Shown one piece after another: positions 1 to 9,461 of a stretch of DNA of 35,460 bases. Position numbers and translations under genes: made by a program. Below the pieces are notes generated by a model. It was not told the DNA's origin, searched no databases, and was given only the letters and a program-made list of their open reading frames with translations. Source of the stretch: Flavobacterium sp. A45 (lineage in GTDB: Bacteria; Bacteroidota; Bacteroidia; Flavobacteriales; Flavobacteriaceae). Positions within the stretch are counted from its first letter, which is position 1, and each line of letters begins with the position of its first letter. The stretch spans positions 1-35,460 of the forward strand of contig NZ_MUNX01000035.1 of NCBI RefSeq assembly GCF_002001005.1, given 5' to 3'.

Positions 1-179
1 CTCTAATTATATATTATTGCGTGAGCTGATTTTTCAGTTTACTTATTTAGAAATGTTGGGTGAATATTATCAAATAAAATTGCTTCATCTTTTTACTTCC
101 CATGTCTAATATCATCATCTTTAGAAAGACCACAAGTTAAATATTAAAAAAAAAGGATCTTAAATTGTGAAATTAAACT

Positions 180-187
180 TATTTTTG
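180..187 (+). promoter_or_regulatory. Possible -7 promoter element upstream of the surface-protein gene
   Basis: TATTTTTG fits the Bacteroidota -7 consensus TAnnTTTG and lies about 40 bases before the ATG at 229. No TTG is seen at the proper -33 distance, so this is a weak call in an A+T-rich stretch. The remainder of bases 1-228 shows no gene or other recognisable feature. Confidence 0.3.
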
Positions 188-228
188 GATTAGCTATCTA
201 ATTCGTATTATAGCAATTAGCCAAACCT

Positions 229-3200
229 ATGAAAAGATCTTTACACTTCATTTTTTTTGTTTTTTTTGCCGCAAACTGTTTTGCTCAATTTAGTAAAACC
301 CATTATGTTCCCCCATTAATTTCTGCATCTGGAATGGTTGAAGATCACTATTTATATATCTCAACCCCAAGTCTTACCAATGTAAACTTCAAAATAATTC
401 AAAACGGTGGAAGTGTGATTTATGGAACCGTAAGCAGCAGCAGTCCATATCAATACGATATTGGATCTGGCGAATATACCCAATTATTCACTCCAATAAA
501 TAAAACAGGCATTGTAGCCAACAAAGGTTACGTAATAGAAGCCGAAGATTTGATTTATGTGAGCGTAAGAGTCAATGCCGGAAGAACCAACTCTGGAAGC
601 TATAATCACGCCGGAGGATTGGTTTCCAAAGGAAATAGTGCACTCGGGAACACTTTCAGATTAGGGGCGATGTTGAACCCTCTTTTTGACACAACACTAC
701 TTAACTTTGCTTCAATCCTAGCCACGGAAAACGGAACTGAAATCACCATTTCTGACCTTCAAAACGGAACCAAACTGTTAGATGGAACTACTGTTACAGG
801 ACCAATTACAATTACTCTAAATAAAGGCGAAAGTTATGTACTGGCGTTACAAAATTATAATGACGGCAGTACTGTCTCCAATAGCTCAAAAATAATTGGG
901 GCACTGGTAACATCAGACAAACCCGTTGTGGTCAACTCAGGCTCCTTTGGAGGGAGCAACAGTACAGTAATGGGAATAAATCCAAATGGCGGTTTAGCTC
1001 CAGTTGGAAGAGATCTTGGCTTTGACCAAATTGTCTCCTTAGAAAAAACAGGTAAAGAATATGTTTTTGTAAAAGGAATTGGGACAGATGAATTAGAACG
1101 TGTTTTATTGGTAGCACATTCCGATAATACTCAAATTTTCCTTAATGGTAATGCAACACCGTTTACAACATTAAACGAAGGTGAATACATTGCACTCGAT
1201 GGAAGTCAATTCATCAATGGAAATTTATATGTTAACGCAACCGAAAATCTGTTTGCTTATCAAAGCATCGGAGGATCGGATTCTCCAGCCAATCAAAACT
1301 TATTTTTTGTTCCTCCCATAAATTGTTCAACACCTAATACAGTCGATAATATTCCGCAAATCCAATCCATTGGTTATACTACATTTAATGGCATCATCAA
1401 TATAGTCACCGAATCAGGCGCCACTGTTTTATTAAACAACACCCCCATTACTTCTTCCCCGATTGCTATTATAGGGAATTCAAAATTTGTTCGCTATACC
1501 GTACCCAATTTATCCGGAAACATATCCATAAAATCAACCAAACAAGTCTATGTATCCTATTTTGGAACCAATGGTGCGGCAACATATGGAGGCTATTATT
1601 CCGGTTTTGATTTGAAACCGGAAATTGTATACAGCAAAATAGCTGTTACGAGCTCCGCATGTATTCCAAACGTATCCTTAAAAATAAATTCATTATCATC
1701 GTATGATTCTTTCCAATGGTACAAGGATGATATTGCAATTCCTTTGGCCACCAACAATTCGTATACGCCACCTACTCCTGGATATTACCAAGTTAAAGGA
1801 AGCATATCCGGCTGTCTGAGTGACGTATATTCAGACAAAATCCCTGTTTGTGAATGCCCTCCTGATTCTGATAATGACGGAACCAATAACAATATCGATA
1901 TTGATTTGGATAATGACGGGATTTTGAACACAGTTGAAACTTATTTTTCACTAATAAATCAATCAAATCCCCTAGTTAGTACTGATTATACCGCCACCTC
2001 AACAGGAGACGGAACAATTTCGGGAAAACCAAATTTTGGTTTCATCTCACAGCTTTCTGCAGGTAAAGACCAACAAAACACCTATACTATTAATTTCAAC
2101 AGTAAAAGAAATTTATCTTTTACCTATATTTCTTTAGATGTACCGAATCCACTTCCTTTGGGTGAATATATGAATAGTGATGGCGATTTTATTTTGAAAG
2201 TACCCACAAATGAAACATTAACTATTTTAGACCCAAACGGTCAATTATTGATAGACACTAATTACGATGGTATATACGAAAGTGGCGTTATACAATTCTC
2301 TTCTTTTGAAATTCGTTTTCGATTAAAAAGTGCAACTGCCTTACCATTATATACCGGAACTTTTAGCATTTCCACAAATTCATCAAACCAACTAACTTTT
2401 GTTCATCGCAATCTTTCAGAAACCAATCCAAATCAAAGTGTTTTTCAAATAAATTCAAAAGAACAAATCGATTCAGATTTGGATACAGTTCCTGATTTTC
2501 TTGATTTGGATAGTGATAATGATGGAATTCCAGACACTATTGAAGCACAGGGAAAAGGATTCAAAACTTACTCGGGTGTAGACACAAATAAAGATGGATT
2601 AGACGATATTTTTGAACCAGGACTTCAAAAAATAAATACAGATAACGATGTCAACGGCACAGCTTACTTTGTCACGGATGTTTTTGATCTTGATAGCGAT
2701 AACGACGGAATTTACGATTTGGTAGAATCAGGAAGTAATGCTCCAGACGCCAATAAAGATGGAATCATCGATGGTCTTCCGGCTGCCTTTGGAGCTAATG
2801 GGCTATTCGATGCATTGGAAACTGCTCCAGAAAGTGGTAAACTAATTTACAATCTTGCCGATACTGATACTAATGGTGATTTTAATTACATAGATTTAGA
2901 CAGCGATGATGATTTATGCAACGATGTCATTGAAGCAGGATTTACCGATCCCAATTCTGACGGACAACTAGGAGCAAATTCAGTTACAGTAAACACTCAC
3001 GGAATTATAACTGGTACAACAGATGGCTACACTACACCAAATGGTAATTATATAATTGCAACTCCAATTCTTGTGACCAAACAACCCGAAAATCAATCCA
3101 TTTGTGAATTGCAAAATGCTGCTTTTAGCATTGAATCAAATGCTACTGGATTTCAATGGCAGCTATCCATTGATGGAGGTAACAATTGGAATCCATTAGT

Positions 3201-4713
3201 AAACAACGCTGTTTACTCAGGAACCAGTACCGCATCTTTGCTTATTACCAGAGTGACTCCTTTATTAAATGGATATCAATACCGTGTCCTTTTGAACAGA
3301 ACCAATAATAACTGTGGGCTAATTTCTTCAATAGCTACCTTGTCAATTCTTGATTTACCCATTGTTAACACACCAATTTCCATCGTACAATGTGATGATG
3401 ATACTGATGGGGTCACCAACTTTAATGTAACAGAAAAAAACAGTTTTATTTCTGCCAATTCAGCGAACGAGACATTTACTTATTACACAACTTTAACAGG
3501 TGCAACTACAAAAGATACTGCCTCACTCATCACAAATCCTATTGCTTTTACAAGTCCTAATACTACTATTTGGGCTAGAGTCGAAAACGCAAATGGTTGT
3601 TTCAGCGTGGCACAATTAAATCTTATCGTTTCGACAACACAAATCAATTCTAACTTCAAAAAAAACTTTGAAGTCTGCGATGATTTTATAGATGAAATTA
3701 ATGACGACAAAGATGGCATCTCTACTTTTGATTTTAGTACTGTGACAACAGATATTGAAGCCCTGCTTCCATCTCCGAGTTCTAACTATATTATAAAGTT
3801 CTACGCCAATGAAGCCGATGCCTTAGCCGAAACAAATTCTATTTCGGATCCTTCCAATTACAGAAACACTTTCCCAAACCAACAAGACATATGGGTACGA
3901 GTAGAAAGTAACTTGGACAATGCCTGTTTTGGATTAGGAGCTTATGTCACGCTTCAAGTAAACCCAAAACCAAATATAGACATAAACGAGAGTCAAAATG
4001 CCAATCAATTAGTATGTTCCAATTTACCCAGTTTTTTTGTCAAACTCGATGCAGGAATTATTGGCAACACTCCAGCAAGCAATTACAATTATGTTTGGTC
4101 AAAAGACGGTAATATTATACCAAATGAAACAAATGAAACTTTAGATGTCAATGAAGAAGGAGACTATACAGTAGTTGTATCTACTCCAAAAGGCTGTGAC
4201 AGAACTCGAACTATCAAAGTCACTTCCTCCGATATTGCGCATCTGGACTCAGTATCCATCTCCGACTTATCTAGCTACAACACCGTAACCGTAAACATTT
4301 CTGGGCAAGGAGACTACGGTTACAGCATCGATTTGCCTAACGGTCCCTTTCAAGAATCCAATTTATTGGAAAATATTCCACCAGGAATACATGATCTTTA
4401 TGTTTATGACAAAAACGGTTGTGGAACCCTACAAAAGACCATTGCAGTACTTGGGATTCCTAATTTTTTCACACCGAACAACGATGGTTACAATGACTAT
4501 TGGAATATCAAAGGTGCTAATGAAACGTTCAATAGCGGTGCACGAATCTTCATTTACGATCGATACGGCAAACTAATCAAACAAGTCCTTGCATCAAGCA
4601 ATGGCTGGGATGGAACTTTCATAGGCAATCCAATGCCTGCAGATGATTATTGGTACTCAATCAAACTAGAAGATGGAAGAGAAGCCAAAGGGCATTTTTC
4701 ATTAAAACGATAA
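229..4713 (+). CDS. Large secreted surface protein: IgGFc-binding-like N-terminus, Asp-rich repeats, T9SS C-terminal domain
   Basis: Predicted cell-surface or secreted adhesin-like protein of 1494 residues. Residues 1-20 form a signal peptide ending in CFAQ. Residues about 25-470 resemble the IgGFc-binding N-terminal domain (start THYVPPL). Residues about 545-570, 748-800, 818-850 and 880-900 hold thrombospondin-type-3-like calcium-binding stretches (DSDNDG, DLDSDNDGI). An Ig-like segment follows at about 948-1025. Two related modules beginning with a Cys-Asp-Asp motif lie at about 1043-1138 and 1145-1248. The last ~90 residues match the gliding-motility-associated type B sorting domain (FFTPNNDGYNDYW, IYDRYGKLI, GWDG, DDYWY), so export by the type IX system is expected. 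Ligand and function are unknown; the IgGFc label is homology by pattern only and does not imply antibody binding. The gene is monocistronic and converges on the AraC gene with 2 bases between stop codons. Confidence 0.9.
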   Translation: MKRSLHFIFFVFFAANCFAQFSKTHYVPPLISASGMVEDHYLYISTPSLTNVNFKIIQNGGSVIYGTVSSSSPYQYDIGSGEYTQLFTPINKTGIVANKGYVIEAEDLIYVSVRVNAGRTNSGSYNHAGGLVSKGNSALGNTFRLGAMLNPLFDTTLLNFASILATENGTEITISDLQNGTKLLDGTTVTGPITITLNKGESYVLALQNYNDGSTVSNSSKIIGALVTSDKPVVVNSGSFGGSNSTVMGINPNGGLAPVGRDLGFDQIVSLEKTGKEYVFVKGIGTDELERVLLVAHSDNTQIFLNGNATPFTTLNEGEYIALDGSQFINGNLYVNATENLFAYQSIGGSDSPANQNLFFVPPINCSTPNTVDNIPQIQSIGYTTFNGIINIVTESGATVLLNNTPITSSPIAIIGNSKFVRYTVPNLSGNISIKSTKQVYVSYFGTNGAATYGGYYSGFDLKPEIVYSKIAVTSSACIPNVSLKINSLSSYDSFQWYKDDIAIPLATNNSYTPPTPGYYQVKGSISGCLSDVYSDKIPVCECPPDSDNDGTNNNIDIDLDNDGILNTVETYFSLINQSNPLVSTDYTATSTGDGTISGKPNFGFISQLSAGKDQQNTYTINFNSKRNLSFTYISLDVPNPLPLGEYMNSDGDFILKVPTNETLTILDPNGQLLIDTNYDGIYESGVIQFSSFEIRFRLKSATALPLYTGTFSISTNSSNQLTFVHRNLSETNPNQSVFQINSKEQIDSDLDTVPDFLDLDSDNDGIPDTIEAQGKGFKTYSGVDTNKDGLDDIFEPGLQKINTDNDVNGTAYFVTDVFDLDSDNDGIYDLVESGSNAPDANKDGIIDGLPAAFGANGLFDALETAPESGKLIYNLADTDTNGDFNYIDLDSDDDLCNDVIEAGFTDPNSDGQLGANSVTVNTHGIITGTTDGYTTPNGNYIIATPILVTKQPENQSICELQNAAFSIESNATGFQWQLSIDGGNNWNPLVNNAVYSGTSTASLLITRVTPLLNGYQYRVLLNRTNNNCGLISSIATLSILDLPIVNTPISIVQCDDDTDGVTNFNVTEKNSFISANSANETFTYYTTLTGATTKDTASLITNPIAFTSPNTTIWARVENANGCFSVAQLNLIVSTTQINSNFKKNFEVCDDFIDEINDDKDGISTFDFSTVTTDIEALLPSPSSNYIIKFYANEADALAETNSISDPSNYRNTFPNQQDIWVRVESNLDNACFGLGAYVTLQVNPKPNIDINESQNANQLVCSNLPSFFVKLDAGIIGNTPASNYNYVWSKDGNIIPNETNETLDVNEEGDYTVVVSTPKGCDRTRTIKVTSSDIAHLDSVSISDLSSYNTVTVNISGQGDYGYSIDLPNGPFQESNLLENIPPGIHDLYVYDKNGCGTLQKTIAVLGIPNFFTPNNDGYNDYWNIKGANETFNSGARIFIYDRYGKLIKQVLASSNGWDGTFIGNPMPADDYWYSIKLEDGREAKGHFSLKR

Positions 4714-4715
4714 GT

Positions 4716-5561
4716 TCACAAAAGGTTTGACTTTCTAAATTCTTTAGGAGTTAAACCTTTTTTCTTCAAAAAAACCCGATTGAAATAACTTAAGGTTTCA
4801 AATCCACATTCAAAAGCAATACTATTTATTGTCTTATCTGTTTGCAATAATAATTGACAACTTCTGGTAATCCGAATGATATTCAAATAATCCGAAAAAG
4901 TCTTTCCAGTAGCTTTTTTAAAAAAATTACAAAAATTACTTTCCGTCAAATGAATCAAATCAGCAACTTGTTTCAATGTTATGGATTCGGCGAAATGATT
5001 TTCCAAAAAAACACAAACCTTATTGATTCTATTTTCACTTTCGGCAGTTTGAACCGTTTGCAAATGATTCGAACATAAAACTTTCTGTTCGGATAATGTT
5101 AATTGATTCAGGATATTCATCAAATCAACTATTCGATTAAATCCGCAAGAATCAACGAGTTTTACTAAATCTGCTTTTAAAGCCGAATTTTCGGCAGAGA
5201 AAAATAAGCCTTTTTTAGATTGTTCCAACATCATTTTTAATGCATTACTCTCTTCAAATCCCAAAATAGGTGCAATAAAATCTTTCGAAAACTGTATCAC
5301 AACGGCATCAAAATCTGTATTATCACTCGATTTTCCAACCCAAGTATGAGGCAGATAGGAACCCAATAAAACCAAATCACCATCTCCAAAAGTTTCATGG
5401 CTATTCCCTATCAATCGATATCCATTTCCTTTTATAATATAAGTCAATTCAAATTCAGGGTGATAATGCCATTTAAATTCAAAATAAGGAATTTGAAATC
5501 TATAAACATAAAAACTGGCTGTTCCTTGATGGGAATTTATATCTTCAAAAATTGGCTTCAT
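4716..5561 (-). CDS. AraC-family transcriptional regulator
   Basis: DNA-binding regulator of 281 residues. The N-terminal ~100 residues form a cupin-like sugar-sensing domain with the typical WHYHPEFEL segment and a later LPHTW. The C-terminal ~100 residues hold the two helix-turn-helix units of the AraC/XylS family, including SNFCNFFKKATGKTF, IAFECGFETLSYFNRVF and the closing motif LTPKEFRK. It is transcribed divergently from the GH127/GH13/esterase/GH92 operon across a 123-base spacer containing a 12-bp inverted repeat, so it most likely regulates that operon in response to a released sugar (inference). It is a classical cytoplasmic AraC protein, not a hybrid two-component system. No membrane segment is seen. 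The specific effector cannot be told from the sequence. Confidence 0.9.
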   Translation of the reverse strand: MKPIFEDINSHQGTASFYVYRFQIPYFEFKWHYHPEFELTYIIKGNGYRLIGNSHETFGDGDLVLLGSYLPHTWVGKSSDNTDFDAVVIQFSKDFIAPILGFEESNALKMMLEQSKKGLFFSAENSALKADLVKLVDSCGFNRIVDLMNILNQLTLSEQKVLCSNHLQTVQTAESENRINKVCVFLENHFAESITLKQVADLIHLTESNFCNFFKKATGKTFSDYLNIIRITRSCQLLLQTDKTINSIAFECGFETLSYFNRVFLKKKGLTPKEFRKSNLL

Positions 5562-5567
5562 AGACTA

Positions 5568-5601
5568 TATTAATTATATATTGATAAAAATATAATTAAT
5601 A
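5568..5601. promoter_or_regulatory. 12-bp perfect inverted repeat between araC-type gene and glycan operon; candidate operator
   Basis: Arm TATTAATTATAT at 5568-5579 is repeated in inverse at 5590-5601 with a 10-base spacer. It lies directly in front of the AraC-type start codon (5561) and about 60 bases before the putative operon -7 element. The position suits an operator for autoregulation or divergent control. The arms are entirely A+T, so chance occurrence is possible, and AraC proteins more often bind direct repeats. Confidence 0.4.
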
Positions 5602-5659
5602 ATTGAATATAGTACCATTACTTAATAATTTCGACTTATAAATTATGATTAAAACGAAT

Positions 5660-5667
5660 TATTTTTG
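5660..5667 (+). promoter_or_regulatory. Putative -7 promoter element of the glycan-degradation operon
   Basis: TATTTTTG matches TAnnTTTG and lies 17 bases before the GH127 start codon, implying a short leader. No good -33 TTG is present at the usual spacing. That is consistent with a promoter that needs an activator such as the divergent AraC protein, but this is inference. Confidence 0.45.
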
Positions 5668-5684
5668 ACTAAAACTATTTAAAA

Positions 5685-7592
5685 ATGAGACACATACTAA
5701 TAATCATCAACTTACTTAGCCTGAGTTTTATGAATGCTCAAGAAAAAGAAATCGAAAAATACCAACTATTGCCTTTTGGCAGCATAAAACCCACCGGCTG
5801 GATTAAAGCCCAAATGCAGAAAGATCTAAATGGTTTTGTGGGTAATTTGGATCAACTCGTTCCTGATTTAATAAACGACCCCATTTATGGTTCTGGAAGA
5901 CTGCAAAAGCACAGTAAGTCCAAAGAATTAGGTAATCTAAAGGAAGGAGATGCCGAAGGAAGTGAACAATATATGTGGTGGAACAGTGAAACCCAATCCA
6001 ATTGGTGGGATGGTTATATCCGTAACGTAATACTACTTGACGATAAAGCTGGTTTAGAAAAAGTTAAAAAATATGTTTACAATATATTGGCTACTCAAGA
6101 CCCCGATGGGTATTTGGGTATTTATGATCCCGAATTGCGTTATAAATTCAACTCCGAAAACGGGGAACTATGGTCAAAAGCCACTTTGTACCGCGGACTA
6201 CTCGCTTATTATGAATATTCAAAAGACGAAAAAGTTTGGAACGCCTTGATCAAAGCAGTAGATAATGTGATGCGAAATTACCCCATAAATGCATCGAGTC
6301 CGTTTTCTTCAGGTGAAAAATTCAACGGAGGTGTTTCCCACGGACTCACTTTTACGGATGTATTGGATAAAATGTACCAAATTACAGGAGATAAAAAATA
6401 TGTAAATTATGCTTCGTTTTTGTATCTGGATTTCTCCAAAACGTACCAATCTGAAAAAGATGCTCAATTAGCGAATATTTTAAATCCAAATTACAAATTG
6501 CAATCGCATGGTGTACATACTTTCGAGCATCTACGCCCTTTGATTGTGGCCGCTTACGCAAATAAAAAGACGGAATTACAAAATGCATTGTCTATTTATC
6601 TTAAACGAATTGAGAGCACAACTACCATTACGGGTGGGCCTATCGGCGATGAATGGATTGCTGAACGTACAGCCGATGCCACTCACACAGGCTACGAATA
6701 TTGCTCCATACACGAATTACTGGACAGCTACACCGTACTATTACAAAAAGCTGGTCAAGCCAAAATCGCCGATGAAATCGAAACTATTTTCTACAACGCA
6801 GCACAAGGGAGTCGAGATCCCAAACATTCTTGTATTGCCTACCTCAAAACCGATAATTCATTTGAAATGTTAGGCACCAAAAATGGAGAAATAGAACCCG
6901 ACCGTAAACAAACCCGCTATAAGTATTCCCCCGCACACCAAGATGTAGCGGTGTGTTGCAATCCCAATGCAGGAAGAATAACCCCTTACTTTTTAGAAAA
7001 ATCATGGATGAAAGAAGGAGGCAACACTTTGGTGGCTACAATTCTTTCTCCTAGTATAGTAGAAGCAACTATCGATAACAACCCTATTCGAATTGAAGAA
7101 ATTACCGAATATCCGTTTAAAAATAAATTCATTTTTAAAATTCAAAATTCAAAAAACAGTAACTTTAAACTAAAAATCAGAAAACCCATTTGGGCAACAC
7201 AAGTTGAAACAAAGGAGAAATTTACTGAAGAAAATGGCTTTTTAGTTTTGGACAGAAAATTTGCAAAAGAAGATCAAATTGTAATTGAATTTAAAGCATC
7301 AATCATTATAAAAGAAGATGCCAATCATGAAAAATATTTCACTTATGGCGCACAAGTATTTGCTAAATCAATTGATGCTACTGAACAGAAAGGAAAAATT
7401 TACAAAGGCGATTTTTATGATGTAACCTATGCTCCAAAAACAAACACAAAATATCAATTCATTGAAAACAATAAGGCAAAATTTGAAAATGATAAAATCT
7501 CAGTAACCTTAAAAAATAGTACAACAAATGAATCAGAAAATGTTGTTTTGATTCCGTTTGGACAAACCATATTAAGACAAGTTTCTTTTTAA
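5685..7592 (+). CDS. GH127-family glycoside hydrolase (beta-L-arabinofuranosidase-like, former DUF1680)
   Basis: Exported glycosidase of 635 residues with a signal peptide ending near NAQ (residue 19). The family removes beta-L-arabinofuranose residues, for example from hydroxyproline-linked arabino-oligosaccharides of plant cell-wall glycoproteins. The Zn-thiolate centre known from HypBA1 is recognisable: Glu338-x-Cys340 in GYEYCSIHEL and the Cys424-Cys425 pair in VAVCCNPNAGR, where the second region supplies the nucleophilic cysteine in the family. Other features are SHGLTFTDVL and GGPIGDEW in the (alpha/alpha)6 barrel and a C-terminal beta-rich region. It is the first gene of a four-gene operon, 17 bases before the GH13 gene. 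Members of neighbouring families with the same fold act on other sugars, so family membership is more certain than substrate. Confidence 0.88.
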   Translation: MRHILIIINLLSLSFMNAQEKEIEKYQLLPFGSIKPTGWIKAQMQKDLNGFVGNLDQLVPDLINDPIYGSGRLQKHSKSKELGNLKEGDAEGSEQYMWWNSETQSNWWDGYIRNVILLDDKAGLEKVKKYVYNILATQDPDGYLGIYDPELRYKFNSENGELWSKATLYRGLLAYYEYSKDEKVWNALIKAVDNVMRNYPINASSPFSSGEKFNGGVSHGLTFTDVLDKMYQITGDKKYVNYASFLYLDFSKTYQSEKDAQLANILNPNYKLQSHGVHTFEHLRPLIVAAYANKKTELQNALSIYLKRIESTTTITGGPIGDEWIAERTADATHTGYEYCSIHELLDSYTVLLQKAGQAKIADEIETIFYNAAQGSRDPKHSCIAYLKTDNSFEMLGTKNGEIEPDRKQTRYKYSPAHQDVAVCCNPNAGRITPYFLEKSWMKEGGNTLVATILSPSIVEATIDNNPIRIEEITEYPFKNKFIFKIQNSKNSNFKLKIRKPIWATQVETKEKFTEENGFLVLDRKFAKEDQIVIEFKASIIIKEDANHEKYFTYGAQVFAKSIDATEQKGKIYKGDFYDVTYAPKTNTKYQFIENNKAKFENDKISVTLKNSTTNESENVVLIPFGQTILRQVSF

Positions 7593-7609
7593 ACTAATAA
7601 ATTAAAAAC

Positions 7610-9445
7610 ATGAAAAAAATAGCAGTTTTATTTATCCTTATAGCTCATACCTTAAATGCACAAATCAGTCGTATTGAACCGGCAAATTGGTGGGTTGGAA
7701 TGAAACTAAATCAAATAACGCTTTTGGTTTACGGAACAGATATTCAAAATTTAGAACCTGAAATAAAATACCAAGGGGTAAAAATTGTAAAAACCGAAAA
7801 GGTAGAAAACCCTAATTATTTATTTATAACCATAAATATTAGCCCGGAAACTGTTGTCGGGACTGCCAAAATAAATTTCAAAAAAAACAACAAAACCATA
7901 ATCACTAAAGATTTTCCATTATTGGCAAGAGAAAACAATAGTGCCAACAGAGCTAGTTTCACTCCAAAAGACGCTGTTTTATTGATTATGCCCGATCGAT
8001 TTGCCAATGGTGATCCAAAAAATGATAATACGGTGGGTAGTCTGGAAAAAGCCAATCGAAACAACGAAAGCGGTAGGCACGGTGGAGACATTCAGGGAAT
8101 CATCAACAACCTGGATTATATTCAATCCTTAGGCTATACCCAAATTTGGAATACCCCATTGGCAGAAAATAATATGAATAATTATTCCTATCATGGATAT
8201 GCTGCCACCGATTTTTATAAAATTGACAGCCGTTACGGAACCAATGAACAATTCAAAAAACTGGTTACAGAAGCCAAGAAAAGAAATATTGGTATAATTT
8301 GGGATGTAGTTCTCAATCATTGTGGCTCCGAATATTATTTTGTCAAAGATTTACCCATGAAAGACTGGCTTAATTTTCAAGAAACTAAAAACACCACAAA
8401 CCATATCAAATCGACTTTGTTGGATCCTTATGCTACAGAAAAAGATAAAATGGGTTATACTGATGGCTGGTTTGATACTTCCATGCCTGATTTGAATCAG
8501 AGAAATCCGTTTATGGCGAGTTTCCTTATTCAAAACACCATTTGGTGGGTAGAATATGCTGGTCTTTCCGGTTTTAGAGAAGATACTTTTTCCTATGCCG
8601 ATAAAGATTTTTTGGCAAAATGGACCAAAACTGTTTTGGATGAATATCCTAATTTCAATATAGTGGGCGAAGAAATGACCACTGTAACGGAGTTGTCCGC
8701 CTATTGGCAAAAAGACAAAGTCAATATCGACGGCTACAAATGTTATTTACCGTCTTTAATGGATTTTGCATTGACCGATAATTTAGTCAAATCATTAACT
8801 ACAAAAAATGACTGGGAATCGACTTGGAAGGAAGTTTACAAGGGAATGGGGCAAGATTATCAATATCCAAATCCAAATAATTTATTGATTTTCCCTGACA
8901 ATCATGATATGGATCGAATTTATTCTAGGTTGAATAAAGACCTTGATAACTGGAAAATTGCCATGACTTTATATGCCACTATGAGAGGAATTCCACAATT
9001 TTATTACGGAACCGAATTATTATTTACCAATGAGAAATCAGGAAATGACGGTCAAAGACGAGCCGATTTTTTTGGTGGTTGGTCTGAAGATACTAAAAAT
9101 GCTATTACAGGAAAAGGGCTTGACCCCAAAGAACTAGAAGCTCAAAAATACTTGAGTAATTTACTGAATTGGAGGAAAAATGCATCAGTTATTCATAACG
9201 GGAAATTTATCCATTATGCTCCGGAAAAAAATGATGTTTATGTCTATTTCAGATACAATGACAATGAAAAAGTAATGGTAATATTGAACAAGAACAAAGA
9301 AAAAGTAAATCTTGACATGAATAAATACAACAAAATGATACCAAGCACATTCAAAGCTAAAGAGATTATAAGCAATAAGGAGATTAGCGTAAATAATACT
9401 TTGGAAATTGCTCCAAAAACAGCTTTGATACTAGAAATCCAATAA
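7610..9445 (+). CDS. GH13 alpha-amylase-family enzyme (cyclomaltodextrinase/neopullulanase-like)
   Basis: Alpha-glucan hydrolase of 611 residues, probably periplasmic, with a signal peptide ending in NAQ (residue 18). An N-terminal beta-sandwich like the cyclomaltodextrinase N domain starts with IEPANWWVGM. The catalytic barrel begins near residue 120 (LIMPDRFANGDP). All GH13 motifs are present: DVVLNH at 232-237, GFRED at 321-325 with nucleophile Asp325, VGEE with acid/base Glu354, and PDNHD ending in transition-state stabiliser Asp433. HGYAATDFY at 195-203 is also typical. A C-terminal beta domain ends the protein. The length and N domain fit SusA/neopullulanase-type enzymes that act on maltodextrins, cyclodextrins or pullulan. 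It sits 16 bases before the esterase gene and is clearly operonic. Confidence 0.92.
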   Translation: MKKIAVLFILIAHTLNAQISRIEPANWWVGMKLNQITLLVYGTDIQNLEPEIKYQGVKIVKTEKVENPNYLFITINISPETVVGTAKINFKKNNKTIITKDFPLLARENNSANRASFTPKDAVLLIMPDRFANGDPKNDNTVGSLEKANRNNESGRHGGDIQGIINNLDYIQSLGYTQIWNTPLAENNMNNYSYHGYAATDFYKIDSRYGTNEQFKKLVTEAKKRNIGIIWDVVLNHCGSEYYFVKDLPMKDWLNFQETKNTTNHIKSTLLDPYATEKDKMGYTDGWFDTSMPDLNQRNPFMASFLIQNTIWWVEYAGLSGFREDTFSYADKDFLAKWTKTVLDEYPNFNIVGEEMTTVTELSAYWQKDKVNIDGYKCYLPSLMDFALTDNLVKSLTTKNDWESTWKEVYKGMGQDYQYPNPNNLLIFPDNHDMDRIYSRLNKDLDNWKIAMTLYATMRGIPQFYYGTELLFTNEKSGNDGQRRADFFGGWSEDTKNAITGKGLDPKELEAQKYLSNLLNWRKNASVIHNGKFIHYAPEKNDVYVYFRYNDNEKVMVILNKNKEKVNLDMNKYNKMIPSTFKAKEIISNKEISVNNTLEIAPKTALILEIQ

Positions 9446-9461
9446 ATACAACAATTTTAAA

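Noticed and set aside
8351..8710. Minus-strand open frame of 119 codons inside the GH13 gene
   Set aside because: The plus-strand frame carries all the catalytic GH13 motifs; the reverse frame shows no domain or plausible start.
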